Positions 34,926-43,645 of a stretch of DNA of 64,000 nucleotides are shown one piece after another. The position numbers and the translations under genes were made by a program. Below the pieces are notes generated by a model. That model was not told the DNA's origin. It searched no databases and saw only the letters and a list, made by a program, of their open reading frames with translations. This DNA comes from a bacterium (lineage in GTDB: Bacteria > Bacteroidota > Ignavibacteria > Kapaibacteriales > UBA2268), in the NCBI GenBank assembly GCA_024711295.1, contig JANJTB010000023.1, positions 1 to 64,000 on the forward strand. The letters are read 5' to 3'. Within the stretch, counting starts at the first letter, position 1. Each line of letters starts with the position of its first letter.

Positions 34926-35654
34926 CTATCTGTTAATCCTTCTTTCCTGAAGCTGTTTCATTTTTTCCGGGTCAGTTTCAGGTTTAATTGTGTTATTTGG
35001 GTCTGATTGGTTTTGTTCAAACGTTCTGTTATCGTCAGTTTGAGAAGATGTTCTGCCACGCCTTCTTGGTTGTTTTGTTTCTTTTGTCTGGTTTCGTGGG
35101 TCTTTTTCAATCCTATCCTGCAAATCTTTCTCAAGCTCATCTACATTAACACCAAGATTTTTCAATACTTTAACAGTCATATCATACTTATAGTTTACAT
35201 AAGGTAGTGGCTGAACACTTTGGTCAACTAAAATATCAAATCCCTGATCTGAAGCAACTTGCTGTACTGCAGCATAAATCTTCTCTTCAACCGGTGTAAA
35301 AATAGTTTTTACAGCTTGGTCGTGCTTACCATTCATTTCAAAAATTGACTTAGCGTAATCTTCACGAGTTTTCTTCAAGGTACCTAATTCACTATCTTTA
35401 CTTTGTTTCTCGGCTTCAGTCCATATTAAACGATTCTTTTTGATATCAAATTCAAGATTGTCAACTTTTTGTTGCATTGCATCAAGTTCACGTTTCCATT
35501 CGTCAACCATACTTTGTACTCTTTGCTTTGCTTGTTGAGCATCAGGATACTTTTCTCTAATTGTGTTTGAATTTATAAATCCAACTTTTTGTGAAAAAGC
35601 ACTTATTACGCTTAAAAAAATCAAGCTAATCCATAAAACAATTTTACTTTGCAT
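34926..35654 (-). CDS. Skp/OmpH-family periplasmic chaperone-like protein with a charged C-terminal extension
   Basis: The protein has 242 residues from the ATG at 35654; a longer frame begins at 35684. A signal peptide (MQSKIVLWISLIFLSVISAFSQ) leads into VGFINSNTIREKYPDAQQAK and a long coiled-coil of heptad-like Lys/Glu helices (about residues 50-140), then AAVQQVASDQGFDILVD, as in OmpH/Skp. Skp holds unfolded outer-membrane proteins in the periplasm. The final 55 residues are polar and low-complexity (QTKETKQPRRRGRTSSQTDD, then PETDPEKMKQLQERR) and are not part of typical Skp. It is upstream of lpxD, a conserved order. Confidence 0.82.
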   Translation of the reverse strand: MQSKIVLWISLIFLSVISAFSQKVGFINSNTIREKYPDAQQAKQRVQSMVDEWKRELDAMQQKVDNLEFDIKKNRLIWTEAEKQSKDSELGTLKKTREDYAKSIFEMNGKHDQAVKTIFTPVEEKIYAAVQQVASDQGFDILVDQSVQPLPYVNYKYDMTVKVLKNLGVNVDELEKDLQDRIEKDPRNQTKETKQPRRRGRTSSQTDDNRTFEQNQSDPNNTIKPETDPEKMKQLQERRINR

Positions 35655-35857
35655 TTTTCTTGTCCAATAATTTGAAAATAACATAGATGTAATAATTGGT
35701 CTATTTATTTTCCTCTAATAATTCAAAATAATAACATTTAATCGGTTAAATTGAGTAAATATTTTAATAAATTGATTATTTTTAGTAATGTATTTTAATA
35801 TTTAGCAAATGAAAGCGTTATACAATCTTTAAATTTACAAAAGAAGTAATAAATATT

Positions 35858-36970
35858 ATGGCGTTAAACTGTGGAATTGTCGGGCTTCCAAATGTTGGGA
35901 AATCAACTTTGTTTTCAGCATTAACATCTGCCCCAGCTGAGGCAGCTAATTATCCATTTTGTACAATCAATCCGAATTTTGGAATTGTAAGTGTACCTGA
36001 TGAAAGGTTATATAAGATTGCTCAATTAATACCTCCACAAAAGCTAATTCCAACCACGGTTGAATTTGTTGACATTGCCGGTTTGGTTAGAGGTGCTTCA
36101 AAAGGTGAAGGATTGGGAAATCAATTTTTGGGCAACATCCGAAATGTAGGTGCAATTATACACGTAGTAAGGTGTTTTGATGATGACAATATTGTTCATG
36201 TTGAAGGCAGTATTAACCCACAGCGCGACATTGATACAATTGAGGTAGAACTTGCCTTAGCCGACCTGGAAAGTGTTCAGAAAAGAATTGACGGACTTGG
36301 CAAGATGCTTAGGTCTAATGACAAAAAAGTTGTTGATAAAGCAAAAATTGCAGAACCAGTATTAAACTTACTTGCTGAATCACTGAATCAGGGTATATCA
36401 GCAAGAAATATTCAATTTGATGAAGAGCAACTTGATTCTATTAAGGACTTGAATTTAATAACTTTGAAAAAACAAATTTATTGCTGTAATGTTGATGAAA
36501 ATTCATTAAACGAAAATGATAATATTTATGTAAAACAAGTTAAAGAAATCGCGTTGAAAAATGGTTCAGATGTTATTGTTATATGCGGGAAAATAGAGTC
36601 AGAAATCGCTGAATTAGAAGATATGAATGAAAAAAGAGAATTCTTATCTTCACTCGGACTCAGGGAATCAGGTTTAGACCAAATGATAAGAGCAGCATAC
36701 CATTCATTGGATTTACAAACGTACTTTACAGCAGGTGAAAAAGAAGTGCGAGCTTGGACATTTATAAAAGGTTACACAGCTCCACAAGCTGCAGGAATTA
36801 TACATACTGATTTCGAGAGAGGTTTTATTCGTGCAGAAGTTTACCATTGCACTGATTTGTTCGAGTTAGGTTCAGAACAAAAAATTAAAGATCAGGGAAA
36901 ATTAAGGATTGAAGGAAAAGAATACATTGTTCAAGACGGAGATGTAATGCATTTCAGATTTAACGTTTAA
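35858..36970 (+). CDS. ychF: Ribosome-associated ATPase YchF (Obg family)
   Basis: The 370-residue protein has the P-loop GLPNVGKST, FVDIAGLVRGASKGEGLGNQ, and the C-terminal TGS-like region RAWTFIKGYTAPQAAGIIHT. YchF prefers ATP and binds ribosomes; it is linked to translation and stress responses. The NVDE segment occupies the usual G4 region, where YchF departs from the NKxD of GTPases. It is transcribed alone, divergent from the skp-like gene. Confidence 0.95.
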   Translation: MALNCGIVGLPNVGKSTLFSALTSAPAEAANYPFCTINPNFGIVSVPDERLYKIAQLIPPQKLIPTTVEFVDIAGLVRGASKGEGLGNQFLGNIRNVGAIIHVVRCFDDDNIVHVEGSINPQRDIDTIEVELALADLESVQKRIDGLGKMLRSNDKKVVDKAKIAEPVLNLLAESLNQGISARNIQFDEEQLDSIKDLNLITLKKQIYCCNVDENSLNENDNIYVKQVKEIALKNGSDVIVICGKIESEIAELEDMNEKREFLSSLGLRESGLDQMIRAAYHSLDLQTYFTAGEKEVRAWTFIKGYTAPQAAGIIHTDFERGFIRAEVYHCTDLFELGSEQKIKDQGKLRIEGKEYIVQDGDVMHFRFNV

Positions 36971-37037
36971 TTTTTTTTACTATACTTGAAACCTAAAAAG
37001 TTTTTTGCCGTAATGAATATGTTATCAAATTTTTTAT

Positions 37038-37052
37038 TTAACGATACGTTAA
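37038..37052. promoter_or_regulatory. Inverted repeat, candidate TetR operator
   Basis: TTAACG-ATA-CGTTAA is a perfect 6+3+6 inverted repeat 47 bases upstream of the tetR start. TetR repressors commonly bind such sites in their own promoter. A second short hairpin (AAACTA / TAGTTT, 37071-37085) lies closer to the start. Confidence 0.45.
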
Positions 37053-37099
37053 TCACAAATAAAACTTTTTAAACTAAAATAGTTTTTTGATTACATATT

Positions 37100-37735
37100 A
37101 TGAACCATAGTCAAGATTTAAAGCTAAGGATAAAAAAAATTGCCGAAAATTATTTCCTTTCAAAAGGTTATAAGTCAGTAAATATTGATGATATAGCTCA
37201 TGAACTTGGTATAAGCAAACGTACATTTTATGAAATATTTGACTCAAAAAAAGATTTGTTCCAAGAAATTATTGAAGAATCCTTATTTAGTTTTCGAAGC
37301 AGAACTAATTTAATAATCTCAAGGATGTCAGACAGCGATCATTCAAATTTTCTTAAAGAACTCAAAAATCTTTGGGATGTAATTATTGATCACACTTCTT
37401 ACTTCAACATTGATGTTATAAACGATATAAAATATAACCTACCTGGTCACTGGATTAAATGTGAAAAATTTGATGAAGAAAGAACCGAAGATTTTCGCAA
37501 AATCTATAGTTCAGGTATAAAACGTGGATATATAAAGCCTAACATAAGTTTGGAGGTATTCTACGTAATGCATTTTCATGCATTAAAATACTTACTTAAA
37601 CCTGAAAATATGAAAGAATTAGGGCTGTCAATCAAAAATATACTTTCTGACTTTTATGAAGTTCTATTAACAGGTGTGTTGACAGAAAAAGCAAGAAAAG
37701 ACTTCGAAAAAATTTTAACTGAGAAAATTAACTAA
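37100..37735 (+). CDS. TetR-family transcriptional regulator of the efflux operon
   Basis: The 211-residue protein has an N-terminal TetR helix-turn-helix domain (KIAENYFLSKGYKSVNIDDI, then AHELGISKRTFYEIFDSKKD) and a helical ligand-binding C-terminus. It is the first gene of a four-gene operon (tetR-tolC-MFP-RND), with tolC 19 bases downstream. It most likely represses the operon and responds to a compound pumped by it. An inverted repeat at 37038-37052 is a candidate binding site. The inducing ligand is unknown. Confidence 0.9.
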   Translation: MNHSQDLKLRIKKIAENYFLSKGYKSVNIDDIAHELGISKRTFYEIFDSKKDLFQEIIEESLFSFRSRTNLIISRMSDSDHSNFLKELKNLWDVIIDHTSYFNIDVINDIKYNLPGHWIKCEKFDEERTEDFRKIYSSGIKRGYIKPNISLEVFYVMHFHALKYLLKPENMKELGLSIKNILSDFYEVLLTGVLTEKARKDFEKILTEKIN

Positions 37736-37754
37736 TTAACTTAAGAGATAGATT

Positions 37755-39197
37755 ATGGCAAAAAACAAAACAAGTAGTCTTATTTACCTTTGGGTAATAA
37801 TGATAATACCATTTTTTGTGATTAATTTGCAATCTCAAGCAAGAAAACTTTCTCTGGATGATGCAATTAAAATTGCATTGGAAAATAATTCAGATACAAG
37901 AATTGCCTTGCTTGAAGTTCAAAAAGCAGAAGCTGCAGTAAACGAAGCTTATGGATATGCACTTCCAACTGTTGATTTGAGTGGTAGTTTTTCACATTTA
38001 ATTGAAAAGCCCAGAATGCCGTTTCCAGATTTTGAAGCATTGCTAAATAATGCTACTTATGCTATTTTTGACAGGGAAGGAATTAAATATAACACACCAA
38101 ATCCTTACAAACCTTTGAATTATTCTCTACAGGCATTTGCTCTTGCCAATAACTATGAAGCTAAACTTCAGGTTAGTCAAATACTATTCAATTCAGCTGT
38201 ATTTACAGGAATTGGTGCTTCAGGCAAATATCTGCAAACATCAAAGGAAATGCTTAATAGTAAAGTTTCTAAAACAGTAATGCAGGTAAAGCAGGCATTT
38301 TATGGCATTGTGTTAGCAAAAGAAGTTGTTGCTTTAATGAATTCGAGTCTTGATAATTTAGAAAAACATTTGTCGAATGTCAGATCTTTATATCAACAAG
38401 GATTAGCAGCTGAATATAATGTATTGCAGGCAGAAGTTCAGGTTGAAAATTTTAAACCAAGTCTTTTGGAAGCTCAAAATGCCCTAAAAAACGCAAAAGA
38501 AGGTCTTAAAATGATAATCAAAATTGATAACCAAACTGAAATTGATATTGATGGGAACTTAGAATATAACGAATTATCAATAGAAAGTTCTGAAAAACTT
38601 ATTAGTCAGGCTCATAGTAACAATTTAGATATTAAAACACTTGAAAATAAAATTGAAGTTGATCAAGCATTCATAGAATTGGATAAATCGGACTGGTATC
38701 CATCATTGGTAGCTTTTGGAAATTATTCCTTCAATGGCGCTGCAGATGATTTTAATTTCCTGAATTATCGCCAATCTGTTGTAGGATTGTCATTCAACGT
38801 TAATTTATTCAGTGGGAATAGAACAAAAAATAAAGTTCAGCAATCAACAATAGAAAAAATAAAATCAATTGAGCAATTATCTCAGTTAAAAGATTTTGTT
38901 ACGATGCAAATTAAAACAAAGTTGAATGAGCTTGATAAAATCAAACAAAACCTCGTTACAGCTGATAAAAATGTAACATTGGCCGAAAAAACTGCAAAAA
39001 TTGCCTCAATTGGTTATACTAACGGTACCAGAACCCAATTAGAAGTAATTACAGCTGAAAACCAGCTTAGACAAGCCAAAACTAACAAATTAAATTCAAT
39101 ATATTCATACATTGTTACTTTAGCAGATATTGATAATTTAATTGGCAACATTAATCAAAATTATATTAGGATGGTGTACCAGAATGAAAACAAATAA
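37755..39197 (+). CDS. TolC-family outer-membrane efflux protein
   Basis: The 480-residue protein has a signal segment (LIYLWVIMIIPFFVINLQSQ), then the OEP opening KLSLDDAIKIALENNSDTRI and long amphipathic helices. LYQQGLAAEYNVLQAEVQVE and the repeat ASIGYTNGTRTQLEVITAEN mark the two pseudo-repeats of the TolC fold. It forms the outer-membrane channel of the tripartite pump encoded with the two downstream genes. The adaptor gene overlaps its 3' end. Confidence 0.9.
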   Translation: MAKNKTSSLIYLWVIMIIPFFVINLQSQARKLSLDDAIKIALENNSDTRIALLEVQKAEAAVNEAYGYALPTVDLSGSFSHLIEKPRMPFPDFEALLNNATYAIFDREGIKYNTPNPYKPLNYSLQAFALANNYEAKLQVSQILFNSAVFTGIGASGKYLQTSKEMLNSKVSKTVMQVKQAFYGIVLAKEVVALMNSSLDNLEKHLSNVRSLYQQGLAAEYNVLQAEVQVENFKPSLLEAQNALKNAKEGLKMIIKIDNQTEIDIDGNLEYNELSIESSEKLISQAHSNNLDIKTLENKIEVDQAFIELDKSDWYPSLVAFGNYSFNGAADDFNFLNYRQSVVGLSFNVNLFSGNRTKNKVQQSTIEKIKSIEQLSQLKDFVTMQIKTKLNELDKIKQNLVTADKNVTLAEKTAKIASIGYTNGTRTQLEVITAENQLRQAKTNKLNSIYSYIVTLADIDNLIGNINQNYIRMVYQNENK

Positions 39198-40284
39198 TAT
39201 TAATTATAGAATGGATAAATCAATGATTGAATTTAGCAAATATGTCACTGGCAAAATGCTTGTATTTAGCATTTTACTTTCCATTAGCGTGGTTTCATGT
39301 ATGAAAGAAAAAGCAGAACCACCAAAAAGCATGGAACAAATTAAAAAAGAAGAAGGTGTTCCGGTAACAGTTTCAATTATTGAGAAAACCGGATTTACTA
39401 AAGAATTATCCTACTTTGCAACACTTAATGCTATAAAAGAATCAATTGAATTAGCAAAAGTATCAGATAAAATTGTAAAGATTAATGCTAAAATTGGTGA
39501 CAATGTTCGTGAAGATCAAACAATTATTGAATTTCCGTCAAATAATCCTGCATTACAAATTGAACAAGCTAAGGCAGGTTTGGATAATGCTGAAATTACT
39601 CTTAAAAGAATGAAGGAGCTTCTTGCTGCAGGCGAAATTTCTCAACAAATGTATGACAATACATATACTCAATTTTTAGTCAGCAAAAGAAATTATGAGC
39701 AATTAAACCAATTGATTGTAGCTAAAGCACCTGTATCAGGTACTATTATCTCTATGCCTTTCAGAGTTGGAGATGTTCCAAGACATAATGATGTATTGTT
39801 TACAGTTGCAAACACTTCAAAAATGATTGCCAAGGTAAATGTTTCTGATAGAGAAATTGGTTTTATAAAAAAGGGTATGCCGGCAGAAGTAATTTGGAAT
39901 GGAAAAGTTTATAAAGGCACTGTATCGCTCATTGGACTTGGTTTATCACCAATGACTAAATCATTCCCTGTAGAAATTGAAATTAATAACCCTGGGAACC
40001 AGTTACTAAGTGGTATATCTGTTGAAGTTAAGATAAAGCTTTCAGATGACAGCGATTTGATTGCAATAGACAGAAAGTTCATACTGGATGAATCTGGTAA
40101 AAAATATATATTTTTAGATGATAATGGTAAAGCAGCTAAAAAAGAAATCAAAACCGGACGCGAAAGTGGTATTCTTGTAGAGGTTGTTTCAGGTTTAAAT
40201 ATTGGCGACAAATTAATTTCTTGTTGTACTACATTTCTAGAAAATGGTATTAAAATCAAAGTAGATAATAAGGGGAATATCTAA
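39184..40284 (+). CDS. Periplasmic adaptor (membrane fusion) lipoprotein of an RND pump
   Basis: The adaptor bridges the inner-membrane RND pump and TolC. From the ATG at 39184 it has 366 residues. A lipobox VVSC follows the hydrophobic LVFSILLSISV, so the mature protein is probably an anchored lipoprotein. A lipoyl-like domain has VSDKIVKINAKIGDNVREDQ, then a helical hairpin (AKAGLDNAEITLKRMKELLA) and beta-barrel parts (ISMPFRVGDVPRHNDVLFTV). ATGs at 39211 and 39223 are alternative starts. It overlaps tolC by 14 bases, and its TAA overlaps the RND ATG (TAATG). Confidence 0.88.
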   Translation: MKTNNINYRMDKSMIEFSKYVTGKMLVFSILLSISVVSCMKEKAEPPKSMEQIKKEEGVPVTVSIIEKTGFTKELSYFATLNAIKESIELAKVSDKIVKINAKIGDNVREDQTIIEFPSNNPALQIEQAKAGLDNAEITLKRMKELLAAGEISQQMYDNTYTQFLVSKRNYEQLNQLIVAKAPVSGTIISMPFRVGDVPRHNDVLFTVANTSKMIAKVNVSDREIGFIKKGMPAEVIWNGKVYKGTVSLIGLGLSPMTKSFPVEIEINNPGNQLLSGISVEVKIKLSDDSDLIAIDRKFILDESGKKYIFLDDNGKAAKKEIKTGRESGILVEVVSGLNIGDKLISCCTTFLENGIKIKVDNKGNI

Positions 40285-43200
40285 TGATTTTAGCTAAAAT
40301 ATCCATTAACAGACCAATTATGGCAACTATGATCATTTTGGTATTTCTGATCTTTGGATACATTTCGTTTACAGGCCTGAATATGAATACTGTACCAGAG
40401 GTTAATGTACCTTTTGTTACAATTCAAACTATATATCCGGGTGCTGGTCCAAAGGAAATTGAAACACAGATAAGTAAAAAAATTGAAGATGTTGTAGCAA
40501 CAGTCAGTGAAATTAAAAGATTGGAATCCTACTCTCTTGATGGTGTATCTCTTGTAATGATAGAGTTTGATCTATCAAAAAAGATTGATATTGCAACTCA
40601 GGAAGTAAAAGATAAAGTTGATGCTGTAATCAATTTACTACCCAAGGATGCCGACAAACCTGTTATTCAGAAAGTTGACTTGCAATCTTTTCCAATTATT
40701 GATATTGTTTTCTCAGGCAGTTTAGGACCTAAAGAGCTGTACGATGTTGCAAGTAAAACGCTAAAAGACAGATTATCTCAAATAGCTGGAGTTGCCCGAG
40801 TAAATATTATTGGTGGCGAGGAAAGAGAAATTAAAGTCACATTTGACGATAAGGTAGTTTACGAAAATGTAATTTCCTTACCACAGATGCTTGGAATAAT
40901 TGGAGCACAAAATTTTGACCTGCCAGGTGGTTATTTTACTACACAAGGTACAGAATACACAGTAAGAGTTAGTGGTGAATACGAAACTTTAGATGAAATA
41001 TCAAACATGGAAGTACCAACACCTTTTGGTAAAAAGAAACTAAATCAAATTGCCAGAGTTGAAGATGCTTCTAAAACTGTTAGACAAAGAGCTATCTATT
41101 TTGACAATAAAGCAAAAAACAGAGATGAAAACGTAGTCAGACTCAGTTTGATTAAAGCAACAGACGGAAATGCAATCAATATATCCAATGATTTAAATAA
41201 AATCATGCCTGAGCTTTATCAAATCATCCCAAAAGGCACAAAACTTACTATTGTAAATGATGATTCTGACTTTACACAGGCAAACGTTGATGATACAATG
41301 AGTAATATATATCTTGGAATATTATTCACAGCTATAATATTATTATTGTTTTTGCATGACATAAGGTCAACAATCATCATTGCGCTTTCAATGCCCACAT
41401 CCATCATTTCAACATTCTTGTTGGTTAAGGCATCAGGATTTTCCCTAAATATGATGTCGCTAATGGGAATATCTGTTTCAGTAGGTGTTTTGGTATCGAA
41501 TTCAATTGTTGTACTTGAAAATATTTTCAGGTACAAAGATATGGGAAAGGACAGAAAAGATGCTGCATTTCTTGGCACTAAAGAAGTTACAGTCGCTGTA
41601 TTGGCTTCGACATTAACTAACATTGTGGTTTTTGTGCCACTTGCAAATATAAGCTCAATTGTAGGCGAGTTTTTGCAGGAAATGGCTCTTACAGCAACCT
41701 ATGCAACTTTATTTTCACTATTTATGTCATTCTCACTAACCCCAATGCTTGCATCATTAATTATCCCTGAAAAGCCTAAAGTTGGCAGGTTAGCTAGCAT
41801 ACTTTTAAAATTCGAGCACATGCAAGAGAAAGCTTTCAGTAAATTGCTAAAAATAGTTCTTGTTAATAAATGGATGCCGATTGGAATTTTGGTTGGTATT
41901 GCCGTAGTGTTTTATGTTGTGGTAATAGCAGTATATGGCCCTCAATTATCTACAGAGTTTATGCCTCAGGGTGATAACGGAAAAATAAGAATTCAAGCCA
42001 AATTACCTGAAGGTTACGATATTTATGAAACTCAAAAAATTATGCAAACAATCGAAACCAGAGTAAGTCAATACGATGATGTCGAGAATATTCTTACAAA
42101 TTTGGGTAAGACCGATGACTTAAACCTTGGTACTAATCTTTCATTGATGGAAGTTTACTTAAAGGATGCAAAACTTAGAAAAGTGTCTGTACATGATTAT
42201 GTAACAACATTTATCAGGGATTTAGCTGACATCCCGAACGCTGAAATCAAAATTGCAGTTGCTAAAGATATGGCTGGACCCGGAGCACCAATAGAATTCT
42301 ATTTGCTTGGTCAAGACTTGAATAAGTTGGAAACCATCAAAGAAGAAATAATGACCAAAATAAAAGATGTAACAGGGCTGGTTAATCTGGATAACTCTTC
42401 AAGTGCCGGAAAACCAGAAATCACTATTTCACCACTAAGAGACAAGATCGCAGAGGCCGGCGTTACAGTAAATGAAATAGCAATTACTGTCCGTGCAGCA
42501 ATTGAAGGAATAGTATCTACACAGTTTAAAGAAAAAGGCGAAGAGTATGATATTGCAGTTACCATGTCGGATAATTCTGTAAATACACCTGAAAAAATCT
42601 CGAATATACCAATTGTAACTCCAATGGGTAGTTTTAGACTATCACAACTTTGTGACATTAAATTTACCAAAGGATTTACAATGGTACTAAGAAGAGATAA
42701 ATATACGGCAATTAAATTTACTGCTGATGCTGCTCAAGGGGTTCCAACCGGAAATATTATAAATGATATTACAAAAATTATTGACGGTGAGACTGTTAAT
42801 GGGCAGAAGTCCGGTGGTATTGATATGCCGGTTGGATATAGAATAAAATGGGCAGGAACCTCAGAAATGCAAATGCAAATGGCTCTTGACTTAGGATTTG
42901 CATTTTTGCTGGCTTTCTTGTTAACATATATGCTCCTAGCTGCGATGCTTGAGAGTTTATGGCAACCTGTATTAATCTTGTTGACTGTCCCATTAGCTCT
43001 TATTGGTGTGATATTATTAATGTATTATACAGACACCAATTTTGGACTTACTGCCATGATGGGTATAATCATGCTTTTGGGTATTGTAGTGAATAATGCG
43101 ATACTGTTGCTCGATTATACCAATCAATTAGTTAGAGAAGAAGGATTATCGGCAAGAGATGCATTAATCAAAGCAGGTCCTACAAAATTAAAGCCAATTT

Positions 43201-43424
43201 TGATGTCAACCGTTGCTATTATTTTGGGTATGTTACCAATGGCACTTGGCATTGGCGACACAGGAAAAGAGATGAGAATACCTTTGGGTATTGTATCAAT
43301 AGGAGGATTAGTAATGTCAACGGTTCTTACGCTTATAGTTATTCCGGCAGCTTATTATGTTAATGATGGGGTATTTAGATTTTTTGGAAGAATTTTTAAA
43401 CGAAAAAGCGTTCAATCAGCATAA
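40284..43424 (+). CDS. RND-family efflux pump inner-membrane subunit
   Basis: The 1046-residue protein has the RND layout: a first membrane helix, a periplasmic domain (NMNTVPEVNVPFVTIQTIYP, a typical AcrB/HAE-type start), a helix block, a second periplasmic domain and a second helix block. VSVGVLVSNSIVVLENIFRY and the later LLGIVVNNAILLLDYTNQLV are the two halves' conserved fourth-helix motifs. It uses the proton gradient to export drugs or lipophilic compounds. Lack of the charged heavy-metal motifs suggests the HAE1 (hydrophobe) type, but the substrate is not known. It ends the operon before a terminator. Confidence 0.93.
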   Translation: MILAKISINRPIMATMIILVFLIFGYISFTGLNMNTVPEVNVPFVTIQTIYPGAGPKEIETQISKKIEDVVATVSEIKRLESYSLDGVSLVMIEFDLSKKIDIATQEVKDKVDAVINLLPKDADKPVIQKVDLQSFPIIDIVFSGSLGPKELYDVASKTLKDRLSQIAGVARVNIIGGEEREIKVTFDDKVVYENVISLPQMLGIIGAQNFDLPGGYFTTQGTEYTVRVSGEYETLDEISNMEVPTPFGKKKLNQIARVEDASKTVRQRAIYFDNKAKNRDENVVRLSLIKATDGNAINISNDLNKIMPELYQIIPKGTKLTIVNDDSDFTQANVDDTMSNIYLGILFTAIILLLFLHDIRSTIIIALSMPTSIISTFLLVKASGFSLNMMSLMGISVSVGVLVSNSIVVLENIFRYKDMGKDRKDAAFLGTKEVTVAVLASTLTNIVVFVPLANISSIVGEFLQEMALTATYATLFSLFMSFSLTPMLASLIIPEKPKVGRLASILLKFEHMQEKAFSKLLKIVLVNKWMPIGILVGIAVVFYVVVIAVYGPQLSTEFMPQGDNGKIRIQAKLPEGYDIYETQKIMQTIETRVSQYDDVENILTNLGKTDDLNLGTNLSLMEVYLKDAKLRKVSVHDYVTTFIRDLADIPNAEIKIAVAKDMAGPGAPIEFYLLGQDLNKLETIKEEIMTKIKDVTGLVNLDNSSSAGKPEITISPLRDKIAEAGVTVNEIAITVRAAIEGIVSTQFKEKGEEYDIAVTMSDNSVNTPEKISNIPIVTPMGSFRLSQLCDIKFTKGFTMVLRRDKYTAIKFTADAAQGVPTGNIINDITKIIDGETVNGQKSGGIDMPVGYRIKWAGTSEMQMQMALDLGFAFLLAFLLTYMLLAAMLESLWQPVLILLTVPLALIGVILLMYYTDTNFGLTAMMGIIMLLGIVVNNAILLLDYTNQLVREEGLSARDALIKAGPTKLKPILMSTVAIILGMLPMALGIGDTGKEMRIPLGIVSIGGLVMSTVLTLIVIPAAYYVNDGVFRFFGRIFKRKSVQSA

Positions 43425-43450
43425 TAAGTTTCTATGTTAGTTAGATTTTT

Positions 43451-43486
43451 AAAAGGGCTTCAATTTTAAAATTGAAGTCCTTTTTT
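43451..43486 (+). terminator. Rho-independent terminator of the efflux operon
   Basis: AAAAGGGCTTCAATTTT pairs with AAAATTGAAGTCCTTTT (one G-T pair) and is followed by T residues, 26 bases after the RND stop. The rest of the gap to 43645 holds only A/T-rich sequence. Confidence 0.85.
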
Positions 43487-43645
43487 AATGATACTTTAGA
43501 AGTTATGCTAATTAAATTTTTATTTTTAATAATTTTAAACAATCAAATTAATATTGAACTATTAAATTAGAAAATAATTTGTTAATTTTGTAATCTAAAG
43601 TGGTTATGATTTTATTTTTGTTGGATTTATTATGGTTGGTCTTAG

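Noticed and set aside
39142-39183. N-terminal extension of the efflux adaptor into tolC
   Set aside because: It lies wholly within the tolC coding region and the lipoprotein signal is reached from a later ATG.
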